A DNA stretch of 35,183 nucleotides from an uncultured Lachnospiraceae bacterium. GTDB lineage: Bacteria > Bacillota > Clostridia > Lachnospirales > Lachnospiraceae. This document shows, one piece after another, positions 24,766 through 31,724 of the stretch (positions are counted from its first letter, which is position 1; each line of letters begins with the position of its first letter). The stretch is taken from assembly GCA_910586585.1 (NCBI GenBank), contig CAJUKA010000041.1, positions 1 through 35,183 of the forward strand, read 5' to 3'. Both the position numbers and the translations under genes were made by a program. The notes under the pieces are model-generated. The model was given only the letters and a program-made list of their open reading frames with translations, was not told the DNA's origin and made no database searches.

Positions 24766-25240
24766 TTAATAGTGATATTTCTTTTGGTTTCCCTTCAAAA
24801 AAAGAATTGTCACAGCAACAGCGAGCAGTTCTGCCACCACAATAGAGAGCCAAATACCGTCTATTCCTAAGAATAGTGGGAAAATAAGAACTGCCACAAC
24901 TTGAAATAACATTGTTCTCACAAAGGAAATTGTTGCTGAAATAAGCCCATTGTTCAATGCTGTAAAAAAGGACGATCCAAAAATAGCATATCCCGAAAAG
25001 AGGAAGGAGAACGCAAAAATTGAAAATGCGTGACTCGTCAAATCAAGAAGTTCCTGATCATACCCAACAAACACAATCGACAACGGTTTAGCCAAAATAT
25101 AGGAGCAGGCAAGCATAATCACTGCAAAGATACCGATTATGCGAAGGCTTTTTTTGCGCAATCCTTTTAATTCACTGTGATTTTCTGCGCCAAAGTGATA
25201 GGAAATAATTGGAGCAGTTCCAACAGAGTATTTCCCCCCA
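24766..25240 (-). pseudogene. C-terminal remnant of a MATE-family efflux transporter
   Basis: On the minus strand, the segment from YSVGTAPIISYHFGAENHSELK onward matches the later third of MATE multidrug/sodium antiporters, followed by four hydrophobic segments and a basic end, KGNQKKYHY. Around 155 residues remain of a usual 440-460, so the N-terminal two thirds are missing. The frame is open further to 25443, but the residues before YSVG belong to the overlapping kinase-like gene in another frame and do not resemble MATE. There is no start site, and the seam with the kinase-like gene is near 25231-25243. Efflux function is very unlikely in this form. Confidence 0.8.
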
Positions 25241-25741
25241 TTTACTTTCTGTGAGAAGTTCTCTAGTTTGGGAACGTTTTTTGTCAATGCTACGAATTTT
25301 GCGTTCCAGTTCTTTATTGGAGAGCGTTTCTTCTTTGGATGCGGATTTTCTGCACCGCTCAACTTTAACACGCATATCTGCACACACAAAAATGTTAAAC
25401 GGATGGTATTTTTGCAGCAGGACATCTGCATTTCTTCCAACAATTACGCAATTTTTGTCGATTTCTGCAATTTCTTCAATCACGCGTTTCTGTTCCAGCA
25501 AAAGACTGGTCTGCATAGAAGAAACTGTAGATACAAAAGAGTTCTTGAAAGATAGAGGAATATTTTTCCATCCATGATTATCCAAAACTCTTGAAACATA
25601 ATTTTCATCCAGCTTTTTGCTCTCAGCGATTACAGTAATAATTTCTCTGTCATAATAGTCGTATTCTAATAATTCAGCAAGGCATTTGCCAAGTTCCCTG
25701 CCGCCACTGCCAAATTCACGGCTGATCGTAATGATTCTCAT
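25228..25741 (-). pseudogene. Truncated cytidylate-kinase-like protein
   Basis: On the minus strand, the start ITISREFGSGGRELGKCLAELL holds the P-loop-like GSGGRELG of the cytidylate-kinase-like (AAA_26) family, and IVGRNADVLL plus FNIFVCADMRVKVERC follow in the expected order. At about residue 168, in TESKWGE, the family would continue with a C-terminal segment; instead the frame enters MATE DNA out of phase and stops at 25172 after about 20 foreign residues. AGGAGGG precedes ATG 25741, 10 bases after the MarR stop, so it was an operon partner. The real substrate of these kinase-like proteins is unknown, and a loss of the lid/C-terminal part probably disables it. Confidence 0.8.
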
Positions 25742-25751
25742 AAAAACCCTC

Positions 25752-26189
25752 CTAAAAATTTTTGGTCTTCTCTTTGATGGCTGTCAGAAATCGTGCTGTC
25801 AGCTCCAAATATTGATTAACGTCTTCCTTTGACCAGGAGGCGAAAATTTCATTTTCTGCTGTAATGATGCGAATCGCAGTTTGTTGGGCAAATAGCTTTC
25901 CTTCTTCAGTTAAGCAGACAGTTTTGCTCTTGGCGCTGGCTTGTTCCAGATATACAATTCCTGCGGCTTCCAGCTTGCGGATTGCTGAATTGATTGTTTG
26001 TTTGCTGACTCCAGAACGATGACATATCTCCTGTAATGGACAGGATTCGCCATTATCACAGATTGTATAAAGGATAGTCATAACACTGTCTGATATCCCA
26101 AGTTTTAAAGCGAGTTCATGATAAGTGGCATCAATTTCGCTGACCAGATAATTTAGGCGTTTCATATCTTTTGAACAATAAGCTTTCAT
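25752..26189 (-). CDS. MarR-family transcriptional regulator
   Basis: 145 residues with a winged helix: recognition-helix region ICHRSGVSKQTINSAIRKLEAAGIVYLEQ (about residues 57-85) and wing around SAKSKTVCLTEEGK, flanked by N- and C-terminal dimerisation helices. MarR proteins are dimeric repressors released by small molecules, often controlling the efflux genes beside them, here the kinase-like/MATE remnant. GAGGTAG precedes ATG 26189. A perfect 18-bp inverted repeat overlaps its own promoter, consistent with autorepression. The ligand is unknown. Confidence 0.92.
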   Translation of the reverse strand: MKAYCSKDMKRLNYLVSEIDATYHELALKLGISDSVMTILYTICDNGESCPLQEICHRSGVSKQTINSAIRKLEAAGIVYLEQASAKSKTVCLTEEGKLFAQQTAIRIITAENEIFASWSKEDVNQYLELTARFLTAIKEKTKNF

Positions 26190-26231
26190 ATTAAACTACC
26201 TCATTTCTAATAATTTTTTAAATGCTCTTTA

Positions 26232-26279
26232 GTACGAAATCATACTATTTATAATAGTATGATTTCGTACCATTGTCAA
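26232..26279 (-). promoter_or_regulatory. MarR promoter covered by a perfect 18-bp inverted-repeat operator
   Basis: On the minus strand TTGACA (26279-26274), 17-bp spacer, TATTAT (26256-26251). The two operator arms are at 26232-26249 and 26253-26270: each an exact 18-base complement (GTACGAAATCATACTATT), separated by three bases. The dyad covers the spacer and the -10, so bound repressor would block RNA polymerase. Confidence 0.88.
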
Positions 26280-26335
26280 GCTGTTTCCAAAAGTTTTGAG
26301 AACCGCTTTTAGCGTTAAATTTTTTTACACAAAGA

Positions 26336-26383
26336 GTCATATTCCAACATAAACTATAATAAAATTATAGATTGGAATATGAC
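26336..26383 (+). promoter_or_regulatory. Large nested inverted repeat at the DUF4474 gene start
   Basis: GTCATATTCCAA (26336-26347) and TTGGAATATGAC (26372-26383) are exact complements (12 bp), and inside them CTATAAT (26354-26360) and ATTATAG (26364-26370) pair (7 bp). A -10-like TATAAT (26355-26360) sits inside. The right arm ends 2 bases before ATG 26386. It may be an operator or a translation-blocking hairpin. Confidence 0.7.
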
Positions 26384-26385
26384 TT

Positions 26386-27321
26386 ATGTATTTCTTCCTA
26401 ATCTTTTTATTACTTGTTGCACTTTTTTGCAGTATTTTTTTTCACTTTCGAAAAAAGAAAATTATCTGCAAGATTCAGTGCATGGACAAATGCCAGAAAT
26501 GCTGCATGGTAGAAGAACTTGTCAAGCCGTTTGGCTATTGTTTCCATGACGAATGCGGATTTTTTTCGAGTACGCTGGACGCTTGGCAGAGAGAGGCAGG
26601 GTATGCCTGGATTTATGACTATATGGCGCCCCGTTTTCAGATGGTTTTTGATGCGCTGCCAGTCTACTTTGACTATGACGGCAAAACTTGGCTGATTGAA
26701 CTTTGGAAAGGCCAGTATGGCATCAATGCCGGCGCCGAAATCGGTATTTACCATGCGAACAGGATTCTTTCTGAACAAGAGTACAAGACGACACGGTTTG
26801 AGGCCGTATCAAACACAGAGCAGCTGCACTGTTCGTTTGTGCTTTGCGGAAAAAACAATAACTGTGTCAAGGTTGCGCAAAATCATTGGTGGCTTACGGC
26901 ATTCTTTGCAGGAAGTTTTGTGTGGCCGTCAGATTTGTGTATGAAGGCAACCATACGATTTCCAGACAAAAGAATGCAGTTTGCTTTTATCAGTGGGCTG
27001 CGCAAGGCAGGATGCGCGGAACAGGAGTTTTCAGTCAATGGTTTCTGCGTGACAATTCACTTTAACCGTGCACGCAAGGTACGTTATAAGCTGTGTACGC
27101 GCTTCTGGCGTCGTTTTTCACAGTGGAAAAATAAAATTTTCTGCAAGATGTACCTGTGGGTTACAAAGCCATTTCAATGTACAGAAGACAGAGTTTTATG
27201 TCTGTATTATTTTATTCCGGGAGCGTTTCGGCGTCTGCTGCGGATACGTCGTTTCAACAAACGTTGTCATCGGAAAGAGCGCTGCTGCCGCAAACGATGC
27301 TGTAGGAAGGGACGTCTGTGA
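26386..27321 (+). CDS. DUF4474 membrane-anchored protein
   Basis: 311 residues. An N-terminal membrane segment (about 2-20) is followed by a Cys-rich KIQCMDKCQKCCMV stretch, then the DUF4474 domain: FGYCFHDECGFFSSTLDAWQ, the highly conserved WLIELWKGQYGINAGAEIGIY, and NHWWLTAFFAG. The C-terminus is basic and Cys-rich (CHRKERCCRKRCCRKGRL). The function of DUF4474 is not known; it is mostly found in clostridia. No convincing ribosome site precedes ATG 26386, since an inverted repeat covers that position. It overlaps the next gene by 4 bases (GTGA), suggesting coupled translation. Confidence 0.8.
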   Translation: MYFFLIFLLLVALFCSIFFHFRKKKIICKIQCMDKCQKCCMVEELVKPFGYCFHDECGFFSSTLDAWQREAGYAWIYDYMAPRFQMVFDALPVYFDYDGKTWLIELWKGQYGINAGAEIGIYHANRILSEQEYKTTRFEAVSNTEQLHCSFVLCGKNNNCVKVAQNHWWLTAFFAGSFVWPSDLCMKATIRFPDKRMQFAFISGLRKAGCAEQEFSVNGFCVTIHFNRARKVRYKLCTRFWRRFSQWKNKIFCKMYLWVTKPFQCTEDRVLCLYYFIPGAFRRLLRIRRFNKRCHRKERCCRKRCCRKGRL

Positions 27322-28148
27322 GTATTTCATCACGGCTGGGGCATGCTTTTCGAGATGCCCCAGTCCTTCCATTGACATATCGATCACGCTATGTCCTGAT
27401 GAGCGATTGTCACAGGGGAATTGGAACTTCCTCCGACAATTTTTTGAAAAATCAGCATTTATTTTCTGCAGCGCTGAAACATTATTACCGAAGAGGATTT
27501 ACTTATATTGAGCTTGGTGATGGAGATGAACTGTGGGAAAATCGCAATATGAAAAACATTATTGAGGTGCATGATGAGGTTTTTGAGATATTTATGCAGA
27601 TGCACCGCGAAAACAGGTTGTATCTGATTTATGGCAATCATGATATGATAAAAAAGAAAAATAAGATGCAGCTTCCATATTCTTTCTATGAGGGCATCAT
27701 ACTAAGTCCTCCAAACATGCCGCAGCGTGCGCTGTACCTTACACATGGACACCAGGCGAGCTTATTTAATTCTACATTTTGGCGAGTGGCGTGTTTTTGC
27801 GTCCGATATCTGTGGAGTCCCTTGGAAAATCTGGGCGTACTCGATCCAACTAGCGCAGCGAAAAATTACCGTGTGAAAAACAAATGTGAGACGCGGTTGA
27901 ATGAATGGGCATATGAAAACAAACGTATCCTGATTACAGGGCATACACATCGCCCAGTGATGCCAAATGAGCCTTCTTTTTATTATAATACAGGCAGTTG
28001 TGTGCACCCGCGCTGTATTACCTGTATTGAAATTGAGCAGGGGGTTATGACGCTGGTGAAATGGAGTATGAGCGCCCGAATGGACAGTATATTGTACGTG
28101 GCGCGTGAACGGATTTCCGGTTTTGTACCGCTGCTGTCAAATGCATAA
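27318..28148 (+). CDS. Calcineurin-like metallophosphoesterase
   Basis: 276 residues with all metallophosphoesterase motifs: MSDCHRG (first metal), ELGDGDELWE (a variant of GDxxD), YGNHD, LTHGHQ and ITGHTHRP. This is a cytoplasmic type with no signal peptide; the substrate could be a nucleotide, phospholipid or UDP-sugar and cannot be named. The start codon is GTG 27318, overlapping the DUF4474 stop (GTGA), with AGGAAGGGA about 6 bases ahead. The pairing with DUF4474 suggests a shared role. Confidence 0.88.
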   Translation: MSISSRLGHAFRDAPVLPLTYRSRYVLMSDCHRGIGTSSDNFLKNQHLFSAALKHYYRRGFTYIELGDGDELWENRNMKNIIEVHDEVFEIFMQMHRENRLYLIYGNHDMIKKKNKMQLPYSFYEGIILSPPNMPQRALYLTHGHQASLFNSTFWRVACFCVRYLWSPLENLGVLDPTSAAKNYRVKNKCETRLNEWAYENKRILITGHTHRPVMPNEPSFYYNTGSCVHPRCITCIEIEQGVMTLVKWSMSARMDSILYVARERISGFVPLLSNA

Positions 28149-28189
28149 ATTACTGGTGATGCAACCAAAGAACAACTGTAAATATTGTA

Positions 28190-28261
28190 AAAAGACTTCT
28201 TCCTTTCTGTTTGATGCGGCAAAGCCAGCCAAGACCATCATACAAAAGGAAGAAGTCTTTT
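28190..28261. terminator. 17-bp perfect hairpin with 38-base structured loop
   Basis: AAAAGACTTCTTCCTTT (28190-28206) is an exact complement of AAAGGAAGAAGTCTTTT (28245-28261). The loop contains GATG/CATC and GGC/GCC pairings. It lies directly after the phosphoesterase stop and ends inside the chromate-transporter remnant. The T4 at the stem end makes a terminator likely. Confidence 0.65.
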
Positions 28262-28592
28262 GTCAGCAACTATTGGCTGTGTATTGTGCGGGGGGTTTTT
28301 TTCGCTGTCTCTCTATCAGTTTTTCCAGACGCACCAGAAATCTGATTATGTGACAGAAGTGCTCAACGGGCTAAAATCCGCTTCGTTGGGATTGATTATT
28401 TCAGCGGCGTTCACTATGATACAGTTCGCGCTGTATGGCGAAAACAGATCGGATATCAAATTCGCTATGCTTGACTGGAAAGCGCTGTTTTTACTGATAT
28501 TGATGCTGTTCATGGTTCGTAAATGGAAGGTAAATCCTGTTGTGATAATGCTGATAAGCGGTATTTTTGGCAGTGTGCTTTATATGTTTTAA
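28260..28592 (+). pseudogene. C-terminal remnant of a chromate-transporter (ChrA) half-protein
   Basis: The residues SATIGCVLCGG, QFFQTHQKS, VLNGLKSASLGLIISAAFTMIQFAL and DWKALFLLILMLFMVRKWKVNPVVIMLISG match the late part of a ChrA-type transporter subunit (about 105 residues of a usual 180-190). The first half is missing: upstream, the frame enters the 17-bp hairpin and a stop at 28212. Only a TTG could start it, without a ribosome site. It is most likely a decayed gene. Its usual partner half-protein is not present. Confidence 0.7.
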
Positions 28593-28638
28593 TTAAGTCG
28601 AAAAGAAATACCACCAAACATTTATATTGGTTATAAAT

Positions 28639-28667
28639 TTGACAGATCTAGTGAGGGGGATTACAAT
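28639..28667 (+). promoter_or_regulatory. Sigma-A promoter for the LysM gene
   Basis: TTGACA (28639-28644), 17-bp spacer, TACAAT (28662-28667). With transcription starting near 28675, it excludes in-frame start codons before that point and supports ATG 28714 for the LysM protein. Confidence 0.7.
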
Positions 28668-28713
28668 AATAATAAGGGTATGGGATATAAAACAAAAGAA
28701 TGGGGGCAGGGGA

Positions 28714-29913
28714 ATGGTAAATAAGGCAGCGCGTTGGCGTATCTGGGGCTGTATTGGAGTTTTGCTGTTGGACATGGTATACTTCACAGAATGCAGTCAG
28801 GTAAAAATTACAGCGGCAAAAGAAAGCAGCAATTCTGCAAGTCATGAAATCTACGAGAAAGATGATCGATTAGAGGCTATAGAGAAAGAAGAGGGAACAC
28901 GAAATTCTGTCAATAACCATCTGTATTATCAACATTTGCTGATGTTTGAAGGATATGATGAGGAAGAAATTGCACAAAGCAGACATGCGAGTTTTGACGA
29001 GAAAAAACGGCTTCTCTATGCATTGGGATATAATGAATCGAATATCCTCAGCAACAAAAGAAGTTATTGTGAAGAGAATGTTTATGAATGGGATGACACT
29101 GCGCACACCTGTCGGACAATTTATTATAAATCAACAAGTATGCCTTATAACGCTGGATTTTATGTAGCATACCGGTATATGTATAGGGTAAATTTCTACC
29201 AGCTTGATGAAAAGAACAGGCTTCTTTCAAAACAGGAATACAGCCGGAATGTTGGTTCCGATCCATTAGGTTATAGTGAGGAACTCTTTTATTCTTTGGG
29301 ATATCAGTCCAAATATGATGGGGACAAGATTATGGAGGAGCTGCAATACAGGGATTATTGGGGCACAAATGAAACTGGATTTTGGTGGTATTGGGTCTAT
29401 CAGTATGACGATCAGGGAAATTGTATTCTGAGAGTGGAAACGACAGAAGATGAAATCATTTTATACTGCTTTGAGTATGATGAAAAATCAAAACTGACAG
29501 GAGAATATCGCTATCTTGTTAAAGAGGATTGGGAATTGTCCTGCGATGATGGAAGTACGTATTATTTTCGTCCGCAGTGGGGTAAACCTGCGGTGAAAAA
29601 AATAGCAGCAGACAAAACGGTGGAGAAGGAGTTATACTATGGGAAAGCGATGGATATGGGACAGCAGCATTATCTGATGCCAGAAGAAGTAGAGGAGACG
29701 GTATTTGATCACAAATACAAAGTAAAACCAGGAGACTGCCTTACGAAGATTGCATATCGGCAATATGGAGATGCTGCATATTATGACCTTTTGTATCGTA
29801 TTAATAGAGATAAGATAGGATTTGATCGAAATTTCATTTTACCAGGAACCTGGTTGGTGATACCAGAAATTGGCAATGAACAAAATACAAAAAAGGGTAC
29901 ACGAAATGAATGA
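28714..29913 (+). CDS. Exported protein with C-terminal LysM domain
   Basis: About 399 residues. The N-terminus (RWRIWGCIGVLLLDMVYF) is a hydrophobic signal or anchor. A middle part rich in Tyr, Trp and Asp/Glu contains several YxYDxxGN-like strands (for example VYQYDDQGNCILRVE), reminiscent of RHS/YD-type or beta-propeller repeats, but no family was recognised. A LysM domain (about 348-395, YKVKPGDCLTKIAYRQYGD to LPGTWLVIP) should bind peptidoglycan or chitin-like glycans, so the protein is likely at the cell wall. The frame is open from 28627, but the promoter at 28639-28667 excludes those starts. The ribosome site (GCAGGGG) is very close to ATG 28714. It overlaps the next gene by 8 bases. 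Confidence 0.75.
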   Translation: MVNKAARWRIWGCIGVLLLDMVYFTECSQVKITAAKESSNSASHEIYEKDDRLEAIEKEEGTRNSVNNHLYYQHLLMFEGYDEEEIAQSRHASFDEKKRLLYALGYNESNILSNKRSYCEENVYEWDDTAHTCRTIYYKSTSMPYNAGFYVAYRYMYRVNFYQLDEKNRLLSKQEYSRNVGSDPLGYSEELFYSLGYQSKYDGDKIMEELQYRDYWGTNETGFWWYWVYQYDDQGNCILRVETTEDEIILYCFEYDEKSKLTGEYRYLVKEDWELSCDDGSTYYFRPQWGKPAVKKIAADKTVEKELYYGKAMDMGQQHYLMPEEVEETVFDHKYKVKPGDCLTKIAYRQYGDAAYYDLLYRINRDKIGFDRNFILPGTWLVIPEIGNEQNTKKGTRNE

Positions 29914-30475
29914 TAATACCAATATTGAGATTCGGCGCAGCAGCAGAAAAACGCTTGCGATCGAAATTACCAAAGATGCAAACGTGATAGTTCGCGCACC
30001 ATATGCGATGCCAACACTCCAGATAAAACGGTTTGTCGAGGAAAAGTCCGATTGGATTAACAGCCACATCGCCAAAATGCGAGAGAGACAAAAAGAAAGA
30101 CAAGAATATCCTGTGGTTACAAAGGAAGAGCTGCATAAGCTTGCAGAGGAAGCCTGCGTGGAAATTCCCAGGAGAGCTGCTTATTTTGCGTCAATCGTTG
30201 GTGTATCCTATGGAAAAATTACAATCCGCAGGCAAAGAACACGTTGGGGAAGCTGCAGCAGTAAGGGGAACTTGAATTTTAATTGTCTGTTGATGCTTGC
30301 ACCGCCAGAGGTTTTGGATTATGTAGTGGTGCATGAATTGTGCCATAGAAAGGAAATGAATCATTCGGCTAAGTTTTGGCGTGAGGTTGAAAAGGTGCTT
30401 CCAGATTATCGCAGCAGGAGGCAATGGCTCAAAGAAAATGGAAGTCGCCTGATAGGAGACAGAGATCTTAAATAA
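29906..30475 (+). CDS. YgjP-like M48-family zinc metallopeptidase domain protein
   Basis: 189 residues, the usual size of the YgjP/DUF45 family. Features: the N-terminal strand region IEIRRSSRKTLAIEITKDANVIVRAP, the signature RRQRTRWGSCSSKGNLNFN, and the zinc motif HELCH (residues 143-147) followed by NHSAKFW, whose histidine would be the third ligand. Cytoplasmic; the natural substrate is unknown. ATG 29906 is preferred (AAGGG 8 bases upstream), overlapping the LysM stop by 8 bases in another frame, which suggests translational coupling. Confidence 0.9.
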   Translation: MNDNTNIEIRRSSRKTLAIEITKDANVIVRAPYAMPTLQIKRFVEEKSDWINSHIAKMRERQKERQEYPVVTKEELHKLAEEACVEIPRRAAYFASIVGVSYGKITIRRQRTRWGSCSSKGNLNFNCLLMLAPPEVLDYVVVHELCHRKEMNHSAKFWREVEKVLPDYRSRRQWLKENGSRLIGDRDLK

Positions 30476-30500
30476 ATCTAAATAATATTATGAAAAGGTA

Positions 30501-30528
30501 TTGACGTTTGTTTAATATATGGTATAAT
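30501..30528 (+). promoter_or_regulatory. Strong extended -10 promoter for rpsU
   Basis: TTGACG (30501-30506), 16-bp spacer ending TGG, TATAAT (30523-30528); the TG makes an extended -10. A leader of about 70 bases follows, with ATTGTG/CACAAT able to pair (about 30533-30576). Confidence 0.8.
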
Positions 30529-30605
30529 TTTAATTGTGCAATTGAGGATACCCGAACAGTCTGGCACACAATAATAGGGGCTGGAGGGAGGTTAGGTGTG
30601 ATAGC

Positions 30606-30782
30606 ATGTCAAATGTAATCGTTAAAGAAAACGAGACTTTGGATAGCGCTTTACGTAGATTTAAGAGAAGTTGCGCTAAAGCTGGAATTCAGCAGGAAAT
30701 TCGTAAAAGAGAACATTACGAGAAGCCAAGCGTAAAACGTAAGAAGAAGTCTGAAGCAGCTAGAAAGCGAAAATATAATTAA
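30606..30782 (+). CDS. rpsU: 30S ribosomal protein S21
   Basis: A 58-residue basic protein read directly from the bases: MSNVIVKENETLDSALRRFK, then SCAKAGIQQEIRKREHYEKP and SVKRKKKSEAARKRKYN. This is bacterial S21, a small ribosomal subunit protein at the 30S platform near the anti-Shine-Dalgarno site. Its length and basic C-terminus match S21. It is below 60 residues and easily missed. It has its own strong promoter and a terminator right behind it, so it is a monocistronic unit. Confidence 0.97.
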   Translation: MSNVIVKENETLDSALRRFKRSCAKAGIQQEIRKREHYEKPSVKRKKKSEAARKRKYN

Positions 30783-30799
30783 TTTTTATTAATTGAATT

Positions 30800-30831
30800 A
30801 AAATCCTTGGCTGTTTTTGTCAAGGATTTTT
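30800..30831 (+). terminator. Rho-independent terminator of rpsU
   Basis: AAAATCCTTG (30800-30809) pairs with CAAGGATTTT (30821-30830), 11-base loop, ending in a T5 run (30827-30831), followed by GCGTTTT. Confidence 0.88.
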
Positions 30832-30873
30832 GCGTTTTAGCACAATGATTGTTTTGAATGAGGAGTGAAGGTA

Positions 30874-31500
30874 TTGAACAGAATAGCTTTATGGATGGGA
30901 GAGCATCAACTGGCAGGATATGACATATACCATCTTGTTGCTTGCTTTTTCCTCTTTAGTATTATAGGATGGATGGTAGAGTCGATTTACATATCACTTT
31001 GCAACAAAAAACTTACCAACAGAGGCTTTATGGCAGGTCCTTTCTGCCCGATATATGGTTTTGGGGCAACGTTGGGATATATAATTTTGCATCCGTTTGC
31101 CAATAATATTGTATTGCTGTATATTGTTGGTGCATTGCTTGCAACCCTTTTTGAGTTTTTGGTTGCAAAACTTATGATAAAACTTTTTGGTGCATTTTGG
31201 TGGGATTACAACGATAAGTTTTGCAATTATAAAGGCATGATTTGTCTTGAAAGCACACTTGCATGGGGACTGTATGCAGTCATAATTATCACATTTTTGT
31301 TTGAAAAAGTGATTCGCTTTGTGGACAGATATCCTAAGGCATGGGGGCTAAAGACGATTGCTTTGGTTTTTGCAATGGTAATGATAGATTTTGGCTATCA
31401 TTTCGCAATGTCGGTTAAAATAAATGAAGAGACAAGAGAAGGTCTGAATGAGAAAAAAGAAGAGATTGTGAATTTTTACCACAGGTTAATTAGAAGATAA
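30874..31500 (+). CDS. CmpB-type integral membrane protein (putative ABC-transporter type IV)
   Basis: 208 residues with five or six hydrophobic segments. The motif FFLFSIIGWMVESIYISL followed by NRGFMAGPFCPIYGFGA is the hallmark of the family PF06541 (putative ABC-transporter type IV, CmpB), common in clostridia; the C-terminus is charged (KINEETREGLNEKKEEI). Its transport role is not proven, and no ATPase gene is adjacent. An in-frame GTG at 30865 overlaps AGGAG, so TTG 30874, 8 bases after it, is the more likely start. The stop codon lies within the following 27-bp hairpin. Confidence 0.82.
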   Translation: MNRIALWMGEHQLAGYDIYHLVACFFLFSIIGWMVESIYISLCNKKLTNRGFMAGPFCPIYGFGATLGYIILHPFANNIVLLYIVGALLATLFEFLVAKLMIKLFGAFWWDYNDKFCNYKGMICLESTLAWGLYAVIIITFLFEKVIRFVDRYPKAWGLKTIALVFAMVMIDFGYHFAMSVKINEETREGLNEKKEEIVNFYHRLIRR

Positions 31501-31556
31501 ATAAGATATAAAAAAATCGAGTGTTGGTGCTCGATTTTTTTATATCTTATTTATCT
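31495..31556. terminator. 27-bp perfect hairpin, bidirectional terminator
   Basis: The arms at 31495-31521 and 31530-31556 are exact complements over 27 bases around an 8-base loop. The stem includes A7/T7 runs, giving a U-tract in both directions, and includes the stop codon of the upstream gene. Confidence 0.88.
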
Positions 31557-31613
31557 ATTGCTATTTGGAACAAACTTCGGTATGCTAATAGAAAAATATT
31601 TGATGTACACGCG

Positions 31614-31652
31614 AAATCTTCTTTGCACGAAATAACATGAACAAAGAGATTT
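31614..31652. promoter_or_regulatory. Imperfect inverted repeat before the acetyltransferase-like gene
   Basis: AAATCTTCTTTG (31614-31625) and CAAAGAGATTT (31642-31652) are complementary with one bulged base. It lies about 70 bases ahead of the gene and may be an operator or leader hairpin. No good promoter was recognised around it. Confidence 0.35.
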
Positions 31653-31724
31653 CAAGCATACATTTCATAAAAGTTGATTAGAAAGTAGTACGATTTTAGC
31701 AAAGATGTGTATGGGAAGGAGTGT

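Noticed and set aside
24766..25443. Intact 225-residue protein covering the kinase-like/MATE seam
   Set aside because: Its first 70 residues are kinase-like DNA read out of frame and only the later part resembles MATE; no ribosome site at 25443.
27068..27511. Open frame spanning the DUF4474/phosphoesterase junction
   Set aside because: It overlaps two well-supported genes in another frame and shows no family pattern.
31614..31652. Attenuator leader peptide for the acetyltransferase-like gene
   Set aside because: An imperfect inverted repeat exists, but no short leader frame with a ribosome site was found that would make the classic cat attenuator.
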